Below, one piece after another: positions 16,775 to 25,150 of a stretch of DNA of 64,000 bases. Numbering within the stretch: the stretch's first letter is position 1; each line of letters opens with the position of its first letter. The stretch is taken from positions 248,001-312,000 of the forward strand of contig CBDBMQ010000009.1 in NCBI GenBank assembly GCA_965207565.1, given 5' to 3'. Made by a program: the position numbers and the translations under genes. The notes below the pieces were generated by a model. It did no database searches. It was given only the letters and a program-made list of their open reading frames with translations, and was not told the DNA's origin. Source of the stretch: Bin80 sp965207565 (lineage in GTDB: Bacteria > Bacteroidota > Rhodothermia > Rhodothermales > Bin80).

Positions 16775-18739
16775 AGTGCTTGGCAGGAAATAGCTGTTTT
16801 TCGGATTTTGATTCAGCAGAAATTAAGAATATTTATTCATTTTTTTTCTGCCATATGACAAACATTGGAAGCATCGTATCCATTCGGTCCGTTCCATGTC
16901 TGTTTTGGTCGTGTTCCGACGCTAAATCAGCAGATTTCGTGCGGTCCGAACGTAGCTCTGCCATCCGCGCCGAACGCGCGGTCGTGTTTTGACGCGATTT
17001 CAGAGGCCTTCTATGCTGCACGCCGTCGGCGGCGTCTGGCACGTTCCTGTTCTTGGTTGCGAACCAGACGTCCTAACCGGTGGAGATTGGCCGCCAGTAC
17101 GGCGGTACCGACCACCCGAGCAAAGCTCTCTGGACTCACTTCACGCACCACATCCCATCCGCGTTGGTCTAAATTGTTCAGCGCAGATTCCACCGCCGAA
17201 TGTCCTTTCCTTCCTTGCTTGAACGAGTCCGTTGCCTGACGTTCCTGCTCCTCTTTCGTGCAACGCCCCTTCTTCAGCGTTGCGTTGACCTCCAGCAACT
17301 GATCCAACTCGTCAAACGTTGCAGGACTGTAAAAGCCCCGATCCAAGGAGCAACTCCGAGCGTCTGGGTAGATCGCCTGCACCGACTTAATCAAGGATAC
17401 AGCCACATCCTTATCCGTCCCCGTCCAGATAATTTCGTGCCCCAGAACAAATTGATGCTCATCCTCAATCATCGCAACCGGAACCCCTAACTCGCATACC
17501 ACGCCAGCCTTCCCTTTCTTGATCCAACGCGTATGCGGTTTGAAAATAGACAACACCTTCTCCTGCGGGGGAATCGTGTCTCCTCGCAGAATGCGACGAT
17601 CAATTTGATCCGTAAATTTCACCACATAGGCGACCAATTCCACGATTCGCGCCTTTGATTTCCGCAGTTGACTCAGCTGGTTTGCATCCAACACAGAGAG
17701 TTGATCCACATGGTTCGCATCAATGGACGCAGAAAGAAATGCGTCCAACTCATGAAGCAGTTGTTCCGCTTTCTCCTGGATCTTTCGACAGTATTCCAGA
17801 TATGCCTCCACTCCCTTGTGGTTGGATTTATGCTGCCGAGCCGTGCGAATCGACTGAAATAGTTCGTAAGTCTTTCTCTGAAGATAGGCATGCTGTCGCC
17901 AGCCCCGAAGCCTCAACTGCTCCGATACCCGGACACACTCGCGGAGCAAACACCGAATCGTATCCCACAGCAGACGCACGTCCGTGGGAAATTCTACATT
18001 TGTTTTGATGACTTTGGAGTCTCCTCGTGTCTTCAATAGATCCCCTTCGGTGTGCCCCACGGCCTAGTGCCCCTTGTTCACCACCAATTGATTGATCTGC
18101 TCAAGAAGCTCCGGCGACAGGGCCGACACATTATCCTGGATCGTCTGACGGTTGTACTGCGTGTCATCCTCATCGCTGTGTCCCATCATCTGGCGAAGCA
18201 CCTTCAATCCATTGGCCAACAGGGCAAGACGATCATAATCACAGTGGATCGCTTGCCGCAATCCCGCTAATACCAAGACCTGCCACAAGTCCATTCCCGG
18301 ACGTCCACGATCCTTGCGGACCACAGGATTGTAGCCAGAGTCCAGAGCAGTAAACAGCTTTTTACGGGTCCGAGGATCCTTGAAGATCTGCTGGAGACCA
18401 TACAAATAGGCGATCACATCGTCCCGACTCTTGAGGTCCAGTTCAATCTCCTCAATGGGAACCGTGCCAATCATCATCTGAGTTTGAAAAACCGTACGCA
18501 TGACAAAAAGAGAAATAGTTCAAAGAATTTAACGCCGAAGTCCAAACCAGGTTAAGCTTTTGTCCCCTGTGAGACGCGAAGATTTCTGGTTTAGGCACCC
18601 AGAACGCCTGCAAACTACCCAATTCCCATAGAAAATGCCAAAATCAAAAAAAATCGCTCCAGAGGCAATCCTCAAAAATCACTCCAGAGACCTTGAATCA
18701 AAGACTTTTGGGTAATTTTCGTATTTCCTGCCAAGCACT
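16775..18739 (-). mobile_element. ISNCY-like insertion sequence, copy A
   Basis: The ends are perfect inverted repeats (AGTGCTTGGCAGGAAATA on the left, its complement on the right at 18722-18739). The element is flanked by a 4-bp target duplication ACTT at 16771-16774 and 18740-18743. It is about 1.97 kb and carries one transposase gene on the minus strand, broken by an in-frame stop. It shares the terminal AGTGC and transposase family with copies B (29325-31268) and C (52432-54378) but is clearly diverged from them. Confidence 0.9.
17011..18501 (-). pseudogene. ISNCY-like transposase with an in-frame amber stop
   Basis: Two frames in the same register are separated only by a TAG at 18066-18064. 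The N-terminal part (MRTVFQTQMMIGTVPIEEIELDLKSRDDVI start style, then GRPGMDLWQVLVLAGLRQAIHCDYDRL) is typical of ISNCY transposases. The C-terminal part has NVEFPTDVRLLWDTIR, HTRWIKKGKAG, ELGVPVAMIEDEHQFVLGHEI and SLDRGFYSP. The last two blocks probably carry the catalytic acidic residues. The stop lies at GH-stop-AVGHTEGDLLK, where functional relatives read through, so this copy is dead unless the stop is suppressed. Confidence 0.85.
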
Positions 18740-18878
18740 ACTTAATAGGGCAGGCATCCAACCCCTGCCAAAGAATGGAAATAATGGAGATTATATAGAA
18801 TGATGGACCTCACCTCACACACATAGCATATAAGCTCCAAACATAGACCTGCTAGCTGCATAGTCCCACTATACGGCA

Positions 18879-20825
18879 ATGATCCATTTAGACGATCTCC
18901 CCAAGCGAGGGCCTAATTGCCCGATCCAAGCACAATCCGAAGCTATGTTTCGAAACGCAATATCTAGTTGCAAAGAATTTGTCATTCAATCAAAACTCCA
19001 ACATGACTACGGGACTGATTTTTTGATTGAAGCCTGTGAAGCTGGCAGAATGACAAATACAAGAATATCCGTCCAGTTGAAGGGCAGCGACCAAGAGGAG
19101 AATGAAGACGGCTCTGTCAGCGTTTCCGTCAAACGAACGAATTTGAATTACCAGCTTGTGCCGCCGGATTCACTGTATGTGTGTTATCATATTCCCACAA
19201 AGCGGCTGTTGGTCAAACAGGCTGATGACGTGTTTCGTGTCAATGAATATAAATCTGATCGGTGGAGGGAGCAATCAACAATCACGGTAAGGTTCAGCGA
19301 GGAATTTGACGAAGAATATCAACGGAGACATAAGGAAATTGTGGTAGCCTCTGCAAAGGGAAGAAGAGATCAACGGTTGCAATTTACGGCATGCCCGCCT
19401 GAAAAAATGTGCTCCCTTCTTTCAGAGGAAACATTTGACATACCAATCCCGAGCAATCAACAACAGGCAGAAGAACTGCTGCTCCAATTCTATAAAAAAG
19501 GAAAATGTAAAACGATTAGCCGGTCATTTGGCAAGTTTCGTGCAATCCTTGGCTCTTCGAACAGCGTATTCATTCATACCTATATGGCGGAAATAGATTT
19601 GGGGATGAATGGCAAGGGCTCCGATCGGGACCGTATTCTCGAAGGCATAGAGGTGATGGAAAGGGCTATAAGTGATGGAATGTTTACACCGGGGTCTATG
19701 CTTTACTGCATCGCTAACGGCTGGTTTGCAATAAATGAGTATGAAAGAGCGGAAGAAGCCTATCATTTGGCGTTGGATACCTTGATCGCGGCTGGCCCAT
19801 CCGAAGTTGTTGCCCAATGTTGCAAGAATCTCGGCTCAACTATGGAGAAGTTGAACAAACCCGATAAAGCATGTCATTTCTATAAGCGTGCATTGGAATT
19901 TGACGCAGAACTTGCTGAAGCACATTTTGCACTCGCCCTGTGGAATCGTCGGAGTGGTAACTTCGAAACTGCTGTCAGTCACCTAGATAAAATAGTTTGG
20001 TCTCAAGGCTCTGCCGGTACACGGGAAATTGTTTCAGGTTGGCGTGCAGAAATTCTATTTGAATTATGCAAGATTGAGGAGGCGATTCGGCAGATTAATA
20101 GCTTGTTATCTGTGGCTGACAGATATGATTGGGTGTGGCCTTGGTGCGCAAAGCTGGTTGCCACGTACGGTAGAGTCTCCTTGGATGCGGCAAAATTTTC
20201 AGTCCAATTCTGGAACAGATACTTGAAACAGGATGCTGGCGATACCGGTGCCAAGAAGCAGAGATTGCTCTGCGTGTGGTATCTCTATTCCAATTCCCAC
20301 GAAGCTCAGTGGGACTATCATGAATTCAAACGGAATGTTGTAGATGTCGTAAATGATGGTATCCCTAATCCAGAGTTTTTGTGGTACCGAGTTGGCCTCT
20401 GGGCTCAAAAAGAGGAGAACTGGACAGAAGCCGAAGAGTGGTATCGCAAGGCTTACGAGCATTGTTCCGAAGAGTATGGTTACTATCTAGGTACAGTGCT
20501 TAATCACATAAACCGGTATGAGGAAGCCTTGCAGATATTGTTGCGACAGGCAAAAGAGCATTATCCAGATGAATTAAGCTGGTTCCAGGTTGCCATCGCA
20601 ATGGAAGGTGTTGGTGACACCAAGGGATGTATTGACGCGTATGAGAGAGTTTTAAAACTGGATGAAACCTACGCAAAGGCATGGTTTAATCTGGGAGGGA
20701 TATACTGTAACTCTGGACAAATTGTTAAGGCGAAGAAGGTTTGGACAGAGGCAATACGACGATTTCCAGAACATGAATTGGCAGCAAGGCTCAAAACCGA
20801 TCTTCCCGGAATTTTTGGGCCATAA
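18879..20825 (+). CDS. DUF4365-TPR protein, candidate defence nuclease
   Basis: This 648-residue protein joins an N-terminal DUF4365 domain (about 10-160) to at least eight tetratricopeptide repeats (about 200-640). The DUF4365 part has the PD-(D/E)XK-like signature DYGTDFLIE (Asp47, Glu51) and SVQLKG (Gln66-x-Lys68), suggesting a metal-dependent nuclease core. TPR units such as LGSTMEKLNKPDKACHFYKRAL and AWFNLGGIYCNSGQIVKAKKVW form a protein-binding superhelix. DUF4365 proteins are often found in bacterial defence islands. The gene stands alone, 136 bases after ISNCY copy A, among R-M genes. Nuclease activity is inferred, not shown. Confidence 0.75.
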   Translation: MIHLDDLPKRGPNCPIQAQSEAMFRNAISSCKEFVIQSKLQHDYGTDFLIEACEAGRMTNTRISVQLKGSDQEENEDGSVSVSVKRTNLNYQLVPPDSLYVCYHIPTKRLLVKQADDVFRVNEYKSDRWREQSTITVRFSEEFDEEYQRRHKEIVVASAKGRRDQRLQFTACPPEKMCSLLSEETFDIPIPSNQQQAEELLLQFYKKGKCKTISRSFGKFRAILGSSNSVFIHTYMAEIDLGMNGKGSDRDRILEGIEVMERAISDGMFTPGSMLYCIANGWFAINEYERAEEAYHLALDTLIAAGPSEVVAQCCKNLGSTMEKLNKPDKACHFYKRALEFDAELAEAHFALALWNRRSGNFETAVSHLDKIVWSQGSAGTREIVSGWRAEILFELCKIEEAIRQINSLLSVADRYDWVWPWCAKLVATYGRVSLDAAKFSVQFWNRYLKQDAGDTGAKKQRLLCVWYLYSNSHEAQWDYHEFKRNVVDVVNDGIPNPEFLWYRVGLWAQKEENWTEAEEWYRKAYEHCSEEYGYYLGTVLNHINRYEEALQILLRQAKEHYPDELSWFQVAIAMEGVGDTKGCIDAYERVLKLDETYAKAWFNLGGIYCNSGQIVKAKKVWTEAIRRFPEHELAARLKTDLPGIFGP

Positions 20826-21065
20826 TCAGAAATAGCAAATGTTAATTCGTGTCCGTCCAAGAAATGCCTTTGCCCTATATCTGTTCTAAGATAGAGGGCC
20901 TCATTTTAGTGCAATCCGTGTGATTTTCGGTGGAGCGGTCGTTTTAGAACGGTCGTATGTGCTGGATTGCACATCGCCGTCTGTACTTCGTGTCTACCGG
21001 ACACATCTCTCGAATCAGCCCGTACGAGCTACTTAATTTTCTGGCTCTTCGCTTTTATGAGTGGG

Positions 21066-22244
21066 CAGGAAAAGGGGGAGTTGTTACGGTATGGACGCAG
21101 TAAGCAGAAGCGCAATGATTGTCCTCTGGTCACGCTGGCCCTGACCTTGGATGGGTCGGGCTTCCCGCGCAGTGCGGAGATTTTACCCGGCAATGTGGGG
21201 GAACCCGGTACACTCAAGCAAGCCATTGAGAACTTGAAGGGTGTAACGCCAACGGTCATTATGGATGCAGGCATTGCGACCGAGAAGAATATTGCGTACT
21301 TGAAAAAAAAGAAGCTGAATTGGATCTGTGTTCAGCGGACCCAAGCCTCTGCGGTGCCCACTCGGGAGGCGGATCAGGCGTTTGAGACGGCAGGTGGAGT
21401 TAAGATCCGAGCTTGGGAGCTCTCCGAACTGCAAGAGAATGAATCGAACGAAGGGAAATCGGAAGAGAGTGAACTGGAAGACCAGGAGCGATTCGTGTAT
21501 GTGCACAGTGAAGCCCGACAGGCCACCGAGGAGCAGATCCTTGAAACGAAATGTGCAGACTATGAAGAGACGCTCACCAAGCTCCATGAAGGACTTTCCA
21601 AGCCCAAGTATTCGAAAAACTATGAGAAGATACTCGTGAAAATCGGTCGTCTGCGAGAAAAATACAAGAAGGTGAGCCACACCTATCACGTGACGGCCAC
21701 GAGAAAAAAGGGAACCAAACATGCCAAGAGTGTGCGCTTTACCAAGCTTGAAGTGCATGAAGACAGATTCCTGGCCGCAGGAGGGTATATTCTGCGTACC
21801 AGCCTTATCGACTGGCCGTTGGAAGATGTGGCACGCGCCTACTGGCGACTTACGGAGATTGAGAACAGCTTCCGGGTGATGAAGTCGGATCTGGGTTTAC
21901 GACCGATTTATCACAGTAAAGATGAACGAATTGAAGGACATTTATTCATCACCGTGCTGGCCTATCATGTGGCTCATTCGGTTCGTACCAAACTCAAGAA
22001 AGATGGCATCCATGACAGCTGGGATACCATTCGCAACGAGCTCAACAAGGTCAAACGAATTACGACCGTGCTGCCCAAAAGCAGGTACCGCTATATCCTC
22101 ACCAACGTAGATCAGGATCTAACGCCGAGATTAGAGAAGATCTTCCTGCATCTGGGATTCAACTATGATCCTGATGCGACCAGAACGAAACAGGAATACA
22201 CGGATCCGAAGGTGCCCCCAAATCAACCGCCTCCTGATTCATGA
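21066..22244 (+). pseudogene. IS1634-like (DDE_Tnp_1) transposase, 5'-truncated
   Basis: Homology begins near 21066 (GELLRYGRSKQKRNDCPLVTLALTLDGSGFPRSAE) and runs to the C-terminus, with VIMDAGIATEKN (catalytic Asp), AYWRLTEIENSFRVMKSDLGLRPIYH (the YREK-type block with Glu) and HLFITVLAYHV. The N-terminal 150-200 residues, including the first Asp block, are missing, and the upstream part of the frame is unrelated sequence. It is therefore a truncated copy that cannot transpose. The gene lies just upstream of the left end of the two-gene IS256-like element. A short repeat pair GTGCAATCC / GGATTGCAC lies at 20909-20917 and 20964-20972, upstream of the break. Confidence 0.8.
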
Positions 22245-22560
22245 ACTGTCGAAATCGTTCCTTCGTGTTGAAAAAAGAAACTCCAAGTGGAGCAGCAAAA
22301 GTTGTGTCCGGCCAGGAGAACTGGAGGCAGATCGGCAGAGGAGAAGGGCGGCAAACCCAGCAAAAACCAATGCCTGAACCTCCCTAAACCTTTCCCGACC
22401 CATTTGGGAAATTACAAAGTCTGGAATCCCTCGAAAAAATATCCCGCAATCGGGAATGTGGAGGATCGGCATAGTTTCATAATTAGTTGGAATATATTTG
22501 ATTTGAATTGTGGTCGATTCGGAGTTTCAATCCTTTTACATACCACGATTTACGATAGAA

Positions 22561-23639
22561 TCATGTTCCAATCTGATGAAATTTTTCAACCGGATCCGAC
22601 GCTGGGCGATGCTGGTGAGATCGGTCCATCGTTGCGACTATCGCTGTTGCGTCATTTGGGTGAGTTGATCCGGGATTTGACCTGTGATACGGAGGTGCGG
22701 TTGCACGGGCCGGCCCCGGTTGGTCCAGATGCCCCAGAAGCATCTCTGGACGAGGCGGAGCCTGCCGGTGCGGCATTGGAGGTGATTGCATTGTCCGACT
22801 ACGGGGATGAGGCGGCTCTGCATGCGGTTCGGATGGAAGCGCTCCAGGTGTTTGAGACCCGTCCCTTACGCCAAGAAGCAGTGGTAGTGGTGTGGGTGGA
22901 TGCGGTCCATCTATGGGGACGTCCACTGGTGCTCTGCACAGCTGCGACCATGGAAGGTTATCACCGGATTCTGGGCTTTGCAGAAGCCTCTCTGCAGGAC
23001 CTTGCTGCGATGCAGCAGTTATTCCAGGACCTGATAGACCGCGGACTCTGTATGGAGCGGGGCCTACTTTGCGTCACTCCTGGAACGGCAGCGCTTTCGC
23101 CGATACTCACCGAGTGTTTGGGTCCGCAGGTTCGTCTCCAGTACTGCCAGATGCACAAGCGCGAGCGCGTCATCAGCTATCTGTCCGAGGCCGACCGACT
23201 GCGGATTCGCGGGGCCATCACCCGCGCCTTTGCACTTCCGGAAGCCGCACAGGCCCATACCGCCCTGATGCAGATTCATGCCGAGCTGAGGCACTCCAAT
23301 CGTTCCGCCGCCCAATGGTTGCTGCAGGATCTGGAGCAGACCTTGACCGTGCACCGCAGTGGACTGGTGCAGAAGCTGAGTTCCAGTTTGCGCAGCACCC
23401 GTTGCATCGTGCGCGTTGCCCAGCACCTGAACCAGCGTTTGCGAGGGGTTCGCCACTGGCTGCCGCCAGACTCGCGCCGCGCCCAGATTGCACTATTGCT
23501 CCTGGAGAAGGAATTGCATATGCGACGCTTGGCGCATGCATCGTATCTTTCGGCCATGCAGGCGGCCCTTTTTGCCGAATCGCCGGACACCGAAGGATTC
23601 GCCCCCCATTCCATGCTTCACAAATCTCCAGTTTCATGA
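22561..23639 (+). CDS. Catalytically dead IS256-like transposase paralogue (accessory ORF A, locus 2)
   Basis: Starting at the ATG at 22561 this gives 359 residues. From residue 105 on it follows the IS256 transposase fold: VVVVWVDAVHLWGRPLVLC matches VVLMLDGTHLKGRQVMLC, and LLCVTPGTAAL matches LLCVMDGAKGI. DLEQTLTVHRSGLVQKL matches GMEQTLTLHRLNVDKEL, and AQHLN matches MEHLN. The first Asp is kept (Asp113), the second is replaced (Pro173), and the Glu is Gln287, so the DDE triad is broken, while the C-x2-H pair (Cys195, His198) is kept. The N-terminal DNA-binding half of IS256 is replaced by an unrelated acidic segment. Its stop precedes the transposase start by 46 bases, and an upstream ATG overlaps the stop as ATGA. 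The gene lies inside the element ends, so it travels with it. Confidence 0.8.
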
Positions 23640-23685
23640 CGACTCATTCTGCAAATCTTCCTCCGAGCCGCATTCGATCCTCGAC

Positions 23686-24909
23686 ATGCAGGCGTTCATC
23701 CAGAATTGGGACGTGGCCCAGGACCTTCAGCAGGTTCTGGCTCAGGCGCAGTATCGCCTGGCCCTGGAGATCATCAACGCAGAGGTTGACGCGCTGTGCG
23801 GCGTGCGTTATGAGCACGACGATCTTCATGGTGGACGCTACCAGCGCTGGGGCACCAATCCAGGCTCAATCAAGATTCGGTCGGAGCGGTTTCCGATTCG
23901 TGTGCCGCGTGTACGAGACCCCGAGAGCAGACAAGAGCGTCCGCTGCAAACCTACAAGGCCATGCGCCGCCCCACCGCGGCGCAGCAAGAGCATCTGAGC
24001 GACAGCATTTTTCTTGGCCTGTTCCAACGGGATTATGAGCGAGTCAACCGAGAGTTCAAAGAGAGCTTTGGACTCAGTGCCTCGTCCGTGAGTCGGACCT
24101 TTCAGGAATCCAGCGCAACGGTGTTAGCGCAATTAGAAGCGCGGGATTTATCCCAAGATACGTATGTGGTTCTGATGCTCGATGGGACGCATCTCAAGGG
24201 ACGACAGGTGATGTTGTGCGCGGGGATCACCGAGGGCGGTGTCAAGCACACGCTGGGCTTTGCAGAGCTCGCGACAGAGAATGCAGAGGCGGTGGAGGGG
24301 TTCCTGATGAAGCTGGTGAATCAGGGATTGAGCTATGATCAGGGACTCTTGTGTGTAATGGACGGGGCCAAAGGGATCCGCAAGGCGGTCCGCCGAGTCT
24401 TCGGAGACTACGCACAGATTCAACGCTGCACTTGGCACAAACAAGAGAATGTGGTGGGAAAGATCAAGAAAAAAAAAGACCAGGAAACACTAAGGCGGCA
24501 ACTCAATAATGCCTACAATCAAGACACATACGAAGCGGCAAAAGAGTGTCTGGGGTCGATCTACGAAGCATTGCAGACCGAAGGGCAGCATCAGGCGGCG
24601 CGAAGCCTGATGGAAGGAATGGAACAGACGCTGACGCTCCACCGATTAAATGTGGATAAAGAACTGCGACAGAGTTTGCGGACCACCAACATCATGGAGC
24701 ATCTCAACAGTCAAATCAACGACTCCTTGCGTCGAATCAAGCGCTGGGTCAACTCGGATCAGTGTCATCGGTGGGTCGCCATGGCCCTGAAAGAGGCCGA
24801 GCCACGACTGAATCCGATCCAATGTACAGACCAATTGTCCGCCCTGCAGGAAACCTTGCGGGAACAAGTACAAAAACATCGACTTAAATCCACTTCCAAT
24901 CGGCTGTGA
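23686..24909 (+). CDS. IS256-like (Mutator family) transposase, intact
   Basis: This 407-residue protein has the complete IS256 layout: an N-terminal zinc-like/HTH region with ALCGVRY and YQRWGTNPGS, then VPRVRDPESRQERPL. The DDE triad follows at Asp166 (LMLDGTHLKG), Asp226 (LCVMDGAKGI) and Glu338 (NIMEHLN). The C-x2-H motif QRCTWHKQENV (Cys248, His251) is also present. It cuts and pastes the element DNA. The ATG at 23686 was chosen because the homology starts close after it; the longer upstream frame overlaps the preceding gene and has no family match. It is the second gene of the two-gene element. Confidence 0.92.
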   Translation: MQAFIQNWDVAQDLQQVLAQAQYRLALEIINAEVDALCGVRYEHDDLHGGRYQRWGTNPGSIKIRSERFPIRVPRVRDPESRQERPLQTYKAMRRPTAAQQEHLSDSIFLGLFQRDYERVNREFKESFGLSASSVSRTFQESSATVLAQLEARDLSQDTYVVLMLDGTHLKGRQVMLCAGITEGGVKHTLGFAELATENAEAVEGFLMKLVNQGLSYDQGLLCVMDGAKGIRKAVRRVFGDYAQIQRCTWHKQENVVGKIKKKKDQETLRRQLNNAYNQDTYEAAKECLGSIYEALQTEGQHQAARSLMEGMEQTLTLHRLNVDKELRQSLRTTNIMEHLNSQINDSLRRIKRWVNSDQCHRWVAMALKEAEPRLNPIQCTDQLSALQETLREQVQKHRLKSTSNRL

Positions 24910-25150
24910 ATGCCGTATTCCAACTAATTTTGAAACGACGCCAGGATCCGTATTTTTATGACATTACAATTGGCGAAGTTGGGGTAAGTTTGCATAGGAT
25001 TGCTCTTAGTTGGTTCGATAGATGAATGCACGCTAAGGTAGATCAACCAACCAGAACAGTCCTACTATAAGATCTAAATTATGTAGCGTGTGCCCTCGTT
25101 ATTACAAGAGCTGAGCTAATTTGTGTACATAAGATGTCCCTACATCCCGC

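Larger units (their letters stand above)
22474..24936 (+). mobile_element. Two-gene IS256-like insertion sequence
   Basis: The left end (starts GTTTCATAATTAGTTGGAAT at 22474) and the right end (24915-24936, reverse complement starts GTTTCAAAATTAGTTGGAAT) match at 20 of 22 positions. The span is about 2.46 kb, much longer than a usual 1.3-1.5 kb IS256 element, because two genes lie inside: a dead transposase paralogue and a normal transposase. No clear target duplication was seen next to the ends. Confidence 0.75.

Noticed and set aside
20909..20972. Inverted pair GTGCAATCC/GGATTGCAC as the left end of the IS1634-like element
   Set aside because: Both arms lie upstream of the transposase break within 64 bases and no matching right end was seen, so it is more likely a local hairpin.
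22892..23998. Open plus-strand frame of 368 codons across the two IS256 genes
   Set aside because: It overlaps ORF A and the transposase in a third frame, has Ser/Pro/Arg-rich composition and no family match; the two other frames carry clear homology.
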